33,817 nucleotides of DNA from Candidatus Harrisonbacteria bacterium (GCA_023255625.1 JAHFLF010000001.1:568074-601890); one strand, 5' to 3'; counted from the stretch's first letter, positions 1-8,766 are shown. Notes: generated by a model from the sequence alone, not told the origin. A program made the numbers and translations.

Positions 1-629
1 TCAATTCGTCAAAACGAACCAAGAAAGCGTTACTGGATGCATTTAAGGACGCGCTCAAAAAGCAACCGTTTGCAAAAGGTGAGTACGACGAATCACTAGC
101 AAAGGGAGAGAAGGCACTCTCGGGATATTTCAACCAGTACTATAAAACATGGGGTAAAAAAGTTTTGCCGGAGTTTAATATCCCTGGCGTGCAGCTGACG
201 AAGAATGTCGTTCTCAACGGTAAAATAGATCGTATTGATCTTCTACCAACTACTCACTACCAACTGCACACTCTCCCCGTGAATGTCGTTGACTATAAAA
301 CCGGCAAACCGAAAAGCCGCGCCGAGCTGGAGGGTAAAACAAAAGATGCGAACGGGAACTATCGCCGCCAACTTGTATTCTATTCATTGCTACTTTCTTT
401 ATATAAGAATGGTAAGTACAAGATGAAAACCGGCGAGATTGATTTTGTGGAGCCCGACGAAAAAGGCCGGTATCACAAAGAGCAGTTTGTGATTGATGCC
501 AAAGAGGTATCGCAGCTCCGCAAAGATATTGGAAGCGTTGCTGACGAGATTCTCAATTTGAAATTTTGGGAGAAAAAATGTGATGATAAAAATTGCCGCT
601 ATTGCGAGCTGCGGTCATTCATAGCTTAA
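1..629 (+). CDS. C-terminal part of UvrD/PcrA-type helicase or RecB-family PD-(D/E)XK nuclease domain protein (5' truncated by window edge)
   Basis: Frame 3 is open from the window start through the listed ORF. Motifs GKIDRIDL...VVDYKTGK...RRQLVFYSLLL fit a RecB-like PD-(D/E)XK domain; C-terminal CDDKNCRYCELRSF fits the associated Cys cluster. Confidence 0.75.
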   Translation, partial: NSSKRTKKALLDAFKDALKKQPFAKGEYDESLAKGEKALSGYFNQYYKTWGKKVLPEFNIPGVQLTKNVVLNGKIDRIDLLPTTHYQLHTLPVNVVDYKTGKPKSRAELEGKTKDANGNYRRQLVFYSLLLSLYKNGKYKMKTGEIDFVEPDEKGRYHKEQFVIDAKEVSQLRKDIGSVADEILNLKFWEKKCDDKNCRYCELRSFIA

Positions 630-645
630 TGAATTCATAGTTGCT

Positions 646-1380
646 ATGATCAAAGATCAAAAATACGCCGCGTTGGTTGTAGAGGCGCAGCAGGATCCAA
701 ATATTCTGGGACTTATTCTTGCTGGCGGCCGGGGCAAGGGGCAGTTTACGGAGCAGTCAGATTATGATGTTGAGCTCATCGCCACTGATACGGCTGCGGC
801 AAAGGGAAAGTATAAAAAGTACGAGGAAAAAGACATTATTGATTCTATTAATCCAATGACCCTAGATGAGTTTCGCGCGCACGCAGCGTGGGGAGGCCCG
901 GAGCAATGGAATCGTTATACATTTGCTCATAACAAAGCAGTTTTTGATAAGGCGGGGGAGCTACAGAAGATTATTGATGAAAAAGGAGTCATCCCGCCGG
1001 GGAAAGAGCGGGAGCTTGTTGAGAATAATATCGGCGGATATATGAATTTGGTTTATCGCGCAATCAAAAATTTTCGCGATGGTAATGCGTTATCTGCGCG
1101 CCTTGATGGCTGTGAGTCGCTGCCATGGCTCCTGACCGCGCTTTTTGGTTCAGAAAATCGTATTCGTCCGTACAATAAATTTTTGCGCTGGGAGTTAGAA
1201 AAGTATCCGATTGCTGATTTGCCGTTTACGACCGATGAGTTTTTGAAAAAGATTGAGTTGATTATCGCGACCGGCAATATTGCAGTTCAAAAGGAGGTAT
1301 TTAAAAAATGTATTCAATTTTTCTGCAATAAAGGATTTGTAAAAACAGTAAATTCGTGGGAGGGGTATAAGTTTGAATAG
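646..1380 (+). CDS. Nucleotidyltransferase-domain protein
   Basis: LILAGGRGKGQFTEQSDYDVELIA resembles the GS-x(n)-DxD/E nucleotidyltransferase motif. Confidence 0.6.
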   Translation: MIKDQKYAALVVEAQQDPNILGLILAGGRGKGQFTEQSDYDVELIATDTAAAKGKYKKYEEKDIIDSINPMTLDEFRAHAAWGGPEQWNRYTFAHNKAVFDKAGELQKIIDEKGVIPPGKERELVENNIGGYMNLVYRAIKNFRDGNALSARLDGCESLPWLLTALFGSENRIRPYNKFLRWELEKYPIADLPFTTDEFLKKIELIIATGNIAVQKEVFKKCIQFFCNKGFVKTVNSWEGYKFE

Positions 1381-1414
1381 TGCAAAGTTTTTCGGCCGGT
1401 GCTATCATCGAGAA

Positions 1415-2107
1415 ATGACAGAAAAGCAGACTATTTGGATGGGAATCGGCATATTTGAACGATTATATTCCGAAAAGAAAATTCAGGCATATTTTGCGCA
1501 TCTAGATAAACTGCCTAATAAAAAGGTTTTTATTTTGGCGGATGAAATTACCGGAACGAATAATTTTGTGTTGTCTGGTAAGAAATTTGATCGAATTAAA
1601 GATGCCGCGCTTTTAGAAAAGCAGCAGGTTCGGGCGCGGGAGAAGTTTGCGCCGAAGCATGCGTTTATTCAGTCGCTCATCAAGCAATCAAAAAATCCGG
1701 CAAAGTGGGATGTGCAGTATTGGGAGTTTTTGAGTAAATCCCCCGAGTATCGGGTCTTGCTTGATAACTTGCGCGATAGCATTGAGCGATTTGAGAATCA
1801 TTTTCTTAAGAAAGAGGTTCTGAAAGTGACTATTTTCGGATTCGGCGAGCGATTACGGAAGAATTTTACCGCGAGCTTCGTTGACTTTGTGTTTGATAAG
1901 AATTTTTACCGGTATTTAGAAACATTGTCTGAATACACACTAGAAGAAGTCGCGGCTATTTTCTATTTGGCTAAGAAGGATTGGATTAAGGCCGGCCATG
2001 AAGAAGAAAAACCATTTGATGAGCTGTCAGAGATATTTTATCATCGGTTTAATGCTGATTTTTTGAAGCTGAATAAAAAGCCGGAATTTTATTATTTAGA
2101 TAATTAA
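1415..2107 (+). CDS. Possible divergent tRNA-dependent cyclodipeptide synthase-like protein
   Basis: Start at MTEKQTIWMGIG preferred over 1373. Overall layout MGIGIFERLYS...VFILADEITGTNNF...RAREKF...YTLEEVA...FDELSEIFYH resembles the CDPS fold, including a YxxxE motif. Family call from memory only. Confidence 0.4.
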   Translation: MTEKQTIWMGIGIFERLYSEKKIQAYFAHLDKLPNKKVFILADEITGTNNFVLSGKKFDRIKDAALLEKQQVRAREKFAPKHAFIQSLIKQSKNPAKWDVQYWEFLSKSPEYRVLLDNLRDSIERFENHFLKKEVLKVTIFGFGERLRKNFTASFVDFVFDKNFYRYLETLSEYTLEEVAAIFYLAKKDWIKAGHEEEKPFDELSEIFYHRFNADFLKLNKKPEFYYLDN

Positions 2108-2111
2108 TTAT

Positions 2112-2669
2112 ATGAATTTGGTAATCATTTTTGGCCCGCCGGCTGTTGGCAAAATGACCGTTGCGCAGGAGCTGGCGAAAATCACCGACATCAAGGTGTT
2201 TCATAACCACATGACGATTGACCTCCTGACCAAATTTTTTGAATTTGGCAGCGAGCCGTTTGCGCGGCTCACGAAGCAGTTTCGCCACAGCATGATTGAA
2301 GAGGCGGCGAAAAATAAAGTGAATCTAGCTTTTTCGGTTGCGTGGGATTTTAGTGTGCCAGGCGATACTGATGAGATGCGGCAGATTAAGACGAAGGTTG
2401 AAGGGCACGGCGGCACCGTGTATTTTGTTGAACTTGAGGCGCCGCTTGAGGTGCGGCTTGTGCGCAATAAAAGTGAGAATCGCTTGAAGCATAAAGATCC
2501 GCACAATGTGCAGGCGATTGAGAAAAATATTGTAGAGTGGGAGACAAAATACCAGCTAAATAGCACGCTCGGACAGTTTCCATTTCCGGAGCGGTATCTG
2601 CGCATAAATATTGAGCATTTATCCGCAGCCGACGCTGCTCATCAAATTAAATCCATTTTCTCTCTATGA
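2112..2669 (+). CDS. P-loop kinase / AAA-type small NTPase (shikimate kinase-like)
   Basis: N-terminal Walker A: MNLVIIFGPPAVGKMTVAQELA. Confidence 0.6.
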   Translation: MNLVIIFGPPAVGKMTVAQELAKITDIKVFHNHMTIDLLTKFFEFGSEPFARLTKQFRHSMIEEAAKNKVNLAFSVAWDFSVPGDTDEMRQIKTKVEGHGGTVYFVELEAPLEVRLVRNKSENRLKHKDPHNVQAIEKNIVEWETKYQLNSTLGQFPFPERYLRINIEHLSAADAAHQIKSIFSL

Positions 2670-2673
2670 CCTT

Positions 2674-2701
2674 ACTTTACAATTTAACCGAATTGTAAAG
2701 T
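2674..2701. promoter_or_regulatory. 28-nt operator-like palindrome, copy 1, upstream of the ArsR-type gene
   Basis: ACTTTACAATT-taaccg-AATTGTAAAGT, a perfect 11-6-11 inverted repeat; repeated identically at 3013-3040. Confidence 0.7.
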
Positions 2702-2741
2702 GCTGCGGGAGGGGGGCATGGTATACTAGTTCAATAATTTC

Positions 2742-3008
2742 ATGAAGCGATGGACTCAAATTTTTAAAGCACTCGCGAATATAAACCGACTGGCTATTCT
2801 GAAATTGCTTTCTGATAATACGGAGCGGCATGTTACTACCATTGCGTCGCATATTCATGTGACACTTGCCGGTACTTCCCGCCACCTGCGGATTTTGAGT
2901 AATTTATATATTCTTAATGAAATTGGTAAGGATGGCCATGTTTTTTATTCGTTGAATCCAAAAATGCCAGTTGATATTCGAAAGGTCGTTGATTTTTTTC
3001 TCAAATAA
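2742..3008 (+). CDS. ArsR-family winged-helix transcriptional regulator
   Basis: 88 aa; FKALANINRLAILKLLSDN...VTTIASHIHVTLAGTSRHLRILSN...YSLNP is a typical ArsR HTH. Confidence 0.85.
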   Translation: MKRWTQIFKALANINRLAILKLLSDNTERHVTTIASHIHVTLAGTSRHLRILSNLYILNEIGKDGHVFYSLNPKMPVDIRKVVDFFLK

Positions 3009-3049
3009 TCTTACTTTACAATTTAACCGAATTGTAAAGTAAGATTATT
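3004..3049. promoter_or_regulatory. 46-nt extended palindrome, copy 2 of operator-like site, between the ArsR-type gene and the MFS gene
   Basis: AATAATCTTACTTTACAATT-taaccg-AATTGTAAAGTAAGATTATT, 20-bp perfect stem; overlaps the regulator stop codon and ends 7 nt before the MFS ATG. Confidence 0.7.
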
Positions 3050-3055
3050 GGCACC

Positions 3056-4291
3056 ATGGATAAGAGAAAGGTATTTCTTTGGTCGTTGTACGATTTTGCG
3101 AATTCTATTCCGAATGTTGTGTTCTTTTTGTATTTTTCGCAGTGGTTAGTCATTGAGCACGGGGTCAGCGACTTTTGGTACAACATGATCTTCTTCGGCT
3201 CCTCGGTTTTACTTTTGTTCAGTACCCCGATTGCCGGTATCCTTGCCGACCATATTAATGTGCGGAAGCCGTTTATTTTCTGGTCTAGTATTGTACAGAT
3301 TTTTGCGCTTGGCATCGCCGCCGTTATCGCGATGTTTGCGGAGTCTTCAAGTGCCGTGCTTTATTCCGCCATTGCGTATCTCATCGGTATTTATGCGTAT
3401 CAATTTTCGCTCGTGTTTTATGACGCACTCCTACCTGATATCGCGCCGCCCGAGAAACAGGGGTTTGCCTCGGGCATTGGCCAGTTCGCGAATTGGTTTG
3501 GCCAGGTCATTGGTATTTTTGCCGTTGTCGCCTTTGCCTCCGGCGCCTGGGTTCTTTTTGGAACCCCGGGGCGGACGCAGACGCTCTTGCCATCAGTTAT
3601 TTTGATGCTTATTTTCGCATTGCCGCTCATGCTCTGGTATCGCGAGAAAACTGTGCGCCGACCCAAAACCATCAAGCTTACGCGGGAGTACCGCGGTATT
3701 ATCGCCCGCTTTAAAGAGCTGATTAAAATTCCTGGAGTGGGGAGATACCTACTTGCTTTTTTCTTATTTAACGATGCACTTTTGACCTCTGCTAATAATT
3801 TTCCAATTTATCTTGAGCAGGTATTCCATGTGAGCGATTTATTTAAGTCATTGCTTCTTGTGGGAATTTTACTTACCTCGGCGCTGGGCGGTGGACTTGG
3901 CGGATGGATCGCCGACAAGGTTGGGCTTAAAAAAACATTACTTTTTATCCTTGGCTGCTGGATCTCCATTTTTCCGATTCTTGCTGCAACAACGAATATT
4001 ATTTGGTTTTCAGTATTTGTGATTATTATGGGATTTTTGTATGGTGCGACCTGGGCAGTCTGCCGTGCCGTCATGGCGGCGCTTGTGCCAAATGAGCAAC
4101 TTAATCATGCCTTTAGTTATTATGCGCTTGCCGAACGCTTCTCAACATTTATGAGTCCGCTGAGTTGGGGAATTATTGTCACCGTCTTTGCCTATGCCGG
4201 CGCCGTACGATATCAACTCGCGATGCTCGTGCTGACAATTTTCATCGTTGTTGGGTATTTGATTGTCAGAAAGATTCCAATCGTGCGATAA
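3056..4291 (+). CDS. MFS transporter, UMF1/Atg22-like
   Basis: 411 aa, multiple hydrophobic segments; N-terminal RKVFLWSLYDFANS is characteristic of the family. Confidence 0.8.
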   Translation: MDKRKVFLWSLYDFANSIPNVVFFLYFSQWLVIEHGVSDFWYNMIFFGSSVLLLFSTPIAGILADHINVRKPFIFWSSIVQIFALGIAAVIAMFAESSSAVLYSAIAYLIGIYAYQFSLVFYDALLPDIAPPEKQGFASGIGQFANWFGQVIGIFAVVAFASGAWVLFGTPGRTQTLLPSVILMLIFALPLMLWYREKTVRRPKTIKLTREYRGIIARFKELIKIPGVGRYLLAFFLFNDALLTSANNFPIYLEQVFHVSDLFKSLLLVGILLTSALGGGLGGWIADKVGLKKTLLFILGCWISIFPILAATTNIIWFSVFVIIMGFLYGATWAVCRAVMAALVPNEQLNHAFSYYALAERFSTFMSPLSWGIIVTVFAYAGAVRYQLAMLVLTIFIVVGYLIVRKIPIVR

Positions 4292-4364
4292 ATTTTGACT
4301 ATGGTGGGTTAGGTGTGGCAGGGTAATGGCACGGCACAAACACCCGCAAGGGAGAGGAGGACGG

Positions 4365-5261
4365 ATGCCGCGTCTTGCATATATCATGTATTCGGCCCTC
4401 AAGAGCGGGGCCATGTCTGCGGTTCAGACCGGCGAGTTGTGCCGGAGCGGGCTTGCCGGCAGTCACGATCTTGCGATCCTGCGCCGCGACGGGCAGATGC
4501 TCACGCAGCGGGAGTGCCCGCGGTTGGCGCTGCTTCATTCTGCGTGCCAGCTCGGCGCGCGAGTCATCTCTGTGGATCTGGTTCTTCCATCCACGCAGAG
4601 CTTTACCGCTGACTTCAGGAGGGCGGAGCTGGCGGGCGTGGAGGGTATCTTCAACGGCGATCAAATCCCGTGTCTTGATGCGGGAGATCGAGCGGCTGCA
4701 TTCGTGACTGCTTTCGCCGGGGAGCCCTGCCGGCTGCTGATTCGTGACTACGCGCGTGATCGTCAGACGAAGTGGACTCACGCGGAGGTCAAGTCGTCGA
4801 TTGCCTGCCAGGATGGTTGGCCGTTCACGATCGTTTCGGTGGAGTCGCTCCGCGCCGTCGCCACCGCCGCAGGGCTCAAGGATGTAGAGCTGCTCGCGCT
4901 CATCAAGCGGATTCGCCCGACGCTCGTGGTGGACGGTATCGACGCATTCGAGGAGGACACCTGGAAGCGTATCCGCATCAAGACGGTCCGCGGCGATTGG
5001 ATCACGCTTGTCGTGATCAAGCGTCGCGGTCGGTGCGAGCTCCCGAATGTCAACCCGACTACAGGTGCGGTGGACTGGGTGCAGTCCAGTCGGCTCGTGA
5101 AAGTGCTCGTCGAGAGGATGGAGCGTCTGCTTCCGGAGTATCCCGGCAATCTGGGGTCGCATCGCATCGCGGCTCTGGCGATCGCACTCGGGCTGCAGGA
5201 TCCGCAGGCCCGGGGCACGGTCGCTCTCGGCGCGGGAATTGAGGTCTTGGATCATTGGTAG
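4365..5261 (+). CDS. MOSC-domain protein (GC-rich islet gene 1)
   Basis: ATG at 4365 follows ggagaggagg. N-terminus LKSGAMSAVQTGELCRSGLAGSHDLAILRRDGQMLTQRECPRLALL resembles MOSC_N; SVESLRAVATAAGL...IRPTLVVDGIDAFEEDTWKRIRI...GRCELPNVNPTTG resembles the MOSC core with its conserved Cys. Confidence 0.75.
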   Translation: MPRLAYIMYSALKSGAMSAVQTGELCRSGLAGSHDLAILRRDGQMLTQRECPRLALLHSACQLGARVISVDLVLPSTQSFTADFRRAELAGVEGIFNGDQIPCLDAGDRAAAFVTAFAGEPCRLLIRDYARDRQTKWTHAEVKSSIACQDGWPFTIVSVESLRAVATAAGLKDVELLALIKRIRPTLVVDGIDAFEEDTWKRIRIKTVRGDWITLVVIKRRGRCELPNVNPTTGAVDWVQSSRLVKVLVERMERLLPEYPGNLGSHRIAALAIALGLQDPQARGTVALGAGIEVLDHW

Positions 5262-5265
5262 CACG

Positions 5266-5287
5266 GCGGGTCCCCACGGGGACCCGC
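5266..5287 (+). terminator. Terminator-like hairpin after MOSC gene
   Basis: gcgggtcccc-ac-ggggacccgc followed by ttcaaattttt. Confidence 0.8.
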
Positions 5288-5323
5288 TTCAAATTTTTGG
5301 AGTATACTAATAATTCTTAATCT

Positions 5324-6418
5324 ATGAGTAGAGTTGTTCTTCATATAGACATGGATGCGTTTTTTGCCTCAGTTGAGGAGCGGGATCATCCGCGGATTAA
5401 GGGCATGCCAATTGTAGTTGGCGCAGATCCGGCGAACGGGAAGGGGCGCGGCGTTGTCTCAACTGCAAATTATGCGGCGCGAAAGTATGGCATTAAAAGT
5501 GCGCTGCCGATTAGCCGTGCCTGGGAATTGAGTCAGCAGGCAAAAAAGGCCGGACGGCCGGAGGTAGTTTTCTTTGAGCCGAATATAAAAAAGTATTCCG
5601 CGATTTCACACGAAATTTTTACTTATATCGGTACGCTAGGCGATGCCATGGAGCCGGCGAGTATTGATGAGTGTTATCTGGAAATAATAGACACAAGTGG
5701 CACGAGTAAACAAGTAGGCAAGTGGGAGGATGCAGAGAAGATTGCGCGCGAGATACAAGATAAAGTTCAAAAAGATTTTCAGTTGAGTTGTTCAATTGGC
5801 ATTGGGCCTAATAAATTAATCGCGAAGATTGCGGCTGGTCGGCAGAAGCCGCACGGGCTGACTGTTGTCCGCGAAGCAGTTCAGGAATTTTTAGATCCGC
5901 TCTCTGTGCGTGAGCTACGCGGGATTGGGCCGAAGACGGGTGCCGGGCTTCAAGAGATTGGGGTAGAGACTGTGAAACAGTTGCGGCAAAAGACAAAGGG
6001 CGATTTAATTGCTCATTTTGGTGTAAAGCACGGCGAGTCAATGTATAAGCAGGCGCGCGGCATTGATGATTCACCCCTTGAAACAAGTCGCGAGCAAAAA
6101 AGCAGCGGTAGTGAAACGACCTTTGATAAAGATACGCTAGATCCCTCGGAGATACTCGGGACGTTTCGCGCGCTCTCCGAAGAAGTTGCGAAGCAACTTA
6201 AAAAGAGCGCGAAACGGTTTAAAACAGTGAGCATTGTTGTGCGTTTTTCTGATTTTCAAACGCAGACCCGCTCGCATACACTGGAAGAGACAAGTGATGA
6301 GAAAACCGTTTTAGAAACAGAGGCGCTGAAGCTACTACTGCCATTTTTAGACAGTCGCGAAAATCCGAAACATAAAAAAATTCGACTGGTAGGGGTGCGG
6401 GCGGAAAAATTAGAATAG
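5324..6418 (+). CDS. dinB: DNA polymerase IV (Y-family)
   Basis: VVLHIDMDAFFASVEERDHP, SIDECYLEI, CSIGIGPNKLIAKIAAGRQKPHG, RELRGIGPKTG. Confidence 0.95.
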   Translation: MSRVVLHIDMDAFFASVEERDHPRIKGMPIVVGADPANGKGRGVVSTANYAARKYGIKSALPISRAWELSQQAKKAGRPEVVFFEPNIKKYSAISHEIFTYIGTLGDAMEPASIDECYLEIIDTSGTSKQVGKWEDAEKIAREIQDKVQKDFQLSCSIGIGPNKLIAKIAAGRQKPHGLTVVREAVQEFLDPLSVRELRGIGPKTGAGLQEIGVETVKQLRQKTKGDLIAHFGVKHGESMYKQARGIDDSPLETSREQKSSGSETTFDKDTLDPSEILGTFRALSEEVAKQLKKSAKRFKTVSIVVRFSDFQTQTRSHTLEETSDEKTVLETEALKLLLPFLDSRENPKHKKIRLVGVRAEKLE

Positions 6419-6424
6419 AATTCT

Positions 6425-6452
6425 ACTTAACAATTCTGACTAATTGTTAAGT
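6425..6452. repeat. 28-nt palindrome with the same 11-6-11 geometry as the ArsR-flanking sites
   Basis: ACTTAACAATT-ctgact-AATTGTTAAGT. Confidence 0.6.
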
Positions 6453-6471
6453 GAGGATTTTGAAAATGATT

Positions 6472-6501
6472 CCGCGCGGCGCTCTTGCGAGCGCCGCGCG
6501 G
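6472..6501 (-). terminator. Strong GC hairpin at the 3' end of the GC-rich minus-strand gene
   Basis: ccgcgcggcgctc-ttgc-gagcgccgcgcgg, 13-bp perfect stem. Confidence 0.7.
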
Positions 6502-6518
6502 AGGTGCGGCTGCTGATT

Positions 6519-7211
6519 CTACATCATCTTCTCGAACTCGCCCACGAGCATCCTGAACCGCTGCGGCACATTTAGGCGATTGAGCAGGCGATGCGAGAGC
6601 TTCTCTACGAAGACTTGGCCGACACGGTTGCGCCGCTCGTTCTCTCGGCTGACGATCTCGCGGGCCAGCTCGTAGAGCATAATGATCCGTGCAGCGGAGT
6701 GGAGACCCTCCTCTGTATATTCCACGAACCCCTTGATGGCGGCGTCCATGGCTCTGGCGCCCTCTTCCTCTTCTTGCCAATTCGCCGAGTCGTTTGGCGC
6801 GTAGATCAGTGACAAGATGAGCGCCTTGAGGTCATCTTCACAGAAGGTTACTGCACCATACGACCGGCGGTAGGCGATCATGAGACCGATCAGCACACCG
6901 GCCACGCCGCCATGCTTGAGGTGATTCACCCGGTTCATGCAGCCGCGCAGGACGGGGTTGCCCTTGGTTGGGTGCATCACTGACTGCATGAGCGCCGTCG
7001 CGATCCGGGACTTTGCGGCAAACTCTCCGGACTGTTTGGCCATCTCGTCGATGACGATGTCCACCGCCTGCTCCGGCGAACTTGCTCTTCCCAGGTTTCC
7101 CAGCACGATCAGTTCGATGGGGGTGGAGAAAACGGTCTTCGCCCCCCGGCCGCCCTCTTGCGTGTGAAGCAGGTTCATGTACCCCAGGAAGTCGTCGACA
7201 ATGCTCGACAT
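6519..7211 (-). CDS. Hypothetical protein (GC-rich islet gene 2)
   Basis: 230 aa ORF; ATG preceded by gaaaggagcggctg on the minus strand; composition differs visibly from flanking genes. No family recognised. Confidence 0.7.
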   Translation of the reverse strand: MSSIVDDFLGYMNLLHTQEGGRGAKTVFSTPIELIVLGNLGRASSPEQAVDIVIDEMAKQSGEFAAKSRIATALMQSVMHPTKGNPVLRGCMNRVNHLKHGGVAGVLIGLMIAYRRSYGAVTFCEDDLKALILSLIYAPNDSANWQEEEEGARAMDAAIKGFVEYTEEGLHSAARIIMLYELAREIVSRENERRNRVGQVFVEKLSHRLLNRLNVPQRFRMLVGEFEKMM

Positions 7212-7257
7212 CAGCCGCTCCTTTCAGAGCTTGTGCCCATCGTTATCAGGGCGTGCC

Positions 7258-7279
7258 TAACGAGATTTCAATCTCGTTA
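7258..7279. promoter_or_regulatory. Operator-like inverted repeat between divergent genes
   Basis: TAACGAGAT-ttca-ATCTCGTTA, between a minus-strand TTGACA (7308-7313) and the start of the GC-rich gene. Confidence 0.4.
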
Positions 7280-7349
7280 ATCTTACCCTCTATCTTTTTA
7301 GATGTCTTGTCAATTTCTTTTTACCGCATACTCGTTTATAGTTAGCTTC

Positions 7350-8210
7350 ATGTCCAAATACTATAATCCGCAAAAATCAGCTTCGTATTGTTTTGATCCA
7401 AAGAGCACGCAGCCGTTTCGCTTGAGCCGTAGCAAGATTGATTTATTTTTAGAGTGTCAGCGCTGTTTTTATATTGATCGTCGTATGGGCATCGGCCGCC
7501 CGCCAGGGTATCCTTTTTCGTTGAACTCGGCTGTTGATGCGCTTCTTAAAAAAGAATTTGATGGACACCGTGCCGCGCAGACGGCGCATCCGTTTATGAA
7601 ATCATACGGCCTGGACGCTATTCCTTTCGCCCACGAAAAAATGGACGAGTGGCGCGACTCGCTGCGCCGCGGCATTACCTATGTGCACCCGGCCACAAAT
7701 TTTAATGTTACGGGCGGAGTGGATGATGTCTGGGTTAATCCGGCCGGCGAACTGATTATTGTTGACTACAAGGCAACGGCCAAAGCCGGGGAGGTTAGTT
7801 TGGATGCAGAGTGGCAAAATGGATATAAGCGGCAGATGGAGGTGTATCAATGGCTGTTTCGGAAAAATGGATTTAAAGTTTCTCCAACCGGATATTTTGT
7901 GTATGTAAATGGCAAGTTAGATGCCGAGGCCTTTGATGGAAAACTAGAATTCAGCGTGAAACTAATTCCGTACGAAGGGGACACGCCGTGGGTGGAGCCG
8001 ACTTTAATTAAAATAAAAGAATGCCTAATGAGCGATGAGATTCCGGAAGCCAACGAAGAGTGTGATTATTGTCGCTACCGATTTGCGGTAAAGCGGGTGG
8101 AATTAAAAAGTGCAAATTTTCCCGCCGCGACGAGGCGCGAATCGGTAACCGAGTCAGAGAAATCAGCACCCAAGAAAATCACAAAACCAAAAACCGTTGG
8201 GCTATTTTAG
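7350..8210 (+). CDS. PD-(D/E)XK nuclease superfamily protein (Cas4/RecB-like)
   Basis: LSRSKIDLFLECQRCFYIDRRMG...VTGGVDDVWVNPAGELIIVDYKAT...YKRQMEVYQWLFRKNGF...CDYCRYR. ATG at 7350 preferred over 7302. Confidence 0.75.
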   Translation: MSKYYNPQKSASYCFDPKSTQPFRLSRSKIDLFLECQRCFYIDRRMGIGRPPGYPFSLNSAVDALLKKEFDGHRAAQTAHPFMKSYGLDAIPFAHEKMDEWRDSLRRGITYVHPATNFNVTGGVDDVWVNPAGELIIVDYKATAKAGEVSLDAEWQNGYKRQMEVYQWLFRKNGFKVSPTGYFVYVNGKLDAEAFDGKLEFSVKLIPYEGDTPWVEPTLIKIKECLMSDEIPEANEECDYCRYRFAVKRVELKSANFPAATRRESVTESEKSAPKKITKPKTVGLF

Positions 8211-8234
8211 CTTTACAACACTTGACGGAATTTG

Positions 8235-8263
8235 GCAAGCATGCTAGTATCAAATTGCACGTA
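8235..8263 (+). promoter_or_regulatory. Promoter-like sequence upstream of the RRM gene
   Basis: TTGACG-17 nt-TAGTAT, followed by a ~100-nt leader containing the hairpin tccactttcgagtgga. Confidence 0.6.
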
Positions 8264-8359
8264 GGTATCTTTGGTCTCCGATCGTATTCCACTTTCGAGT
8301 GGATGGTTACCAGGGAAGGTCTTTCTACGGTAAGAATCTAGAAATTTGTTTTACAAGAA

Positions 8360-8638
8360 ATGAAGAAGTTGTATGTAGGGAACCTTCCTTACTCAACGAC
8401 CAGCGACGACCTCCGCACTATGTTTGCGGCAGCCGGCGCAGTTGCTTCAGCTACGGTTATCATCGACAAGATGAGCGGCCGCAGCAAGGGCTTTGGTTTC
8501 GTTGAGTTCGAAAACGACGCGGACGCTGATAAGGCGATCGAGACGTTTAACGGTAAGGACATGGATGGTCGCCCGCTCACAGTTAACGAGGCCCGCCCGA
8601 TGGCTCCTCGAACTGGCGGCGGCTTTGGCCGGATGTAG
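8360..8638 (+). CDS. RRM-domain RNA-binding protein
   Basis: KLYVGNLPYSTTSDDL (RNP2) and RSKGFGFVEF (RNP1). Confidence 0.92.
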   Translation: MKKLYVGNLPYSTTSDDLRTMFAAAGAVASATVIIDKMSGRSKGFGFVEFENDADADKAIETFNGKDMDGRPLTVNEARPMAPRTGGGFGRM

Positions 8639-8673
8639 TCTTTATCGGTCTTTGGACTGATTAAGAAACTAGA

Positions 8674-8707
8674 AAATGCACCTTGAATACGCAAGGTGCA
8701 TTTTTGC
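8674..8707 (+). terminator. Rho-independent terminator of the RRM gene
   Basis: aaatgcaccttg-aatacg-caaggtgcattttt. Confidence 0.85.
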
Positions 8708-8766
8708 GTAATCGCAAAAATCGACGGCACCAGTTCATTCTTCTGTTTTGTGTTATCATTACTCGC

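Noticed and set aside
4299-5264. Long minus-strand ORF (321 aa) opposite the MOSC gene
   Set aside because: Shadow ORF caused by high GC content; the plus-strand ORF has SD, family motifs and a correctly oriented terminator.
8683-8766. Upstream start of the GlcD-like ORF at 8683
   Set aside because: This start lies inside the terminator hairpin of the RRM gene; ATG at 8767 begins a typical N-terminus.
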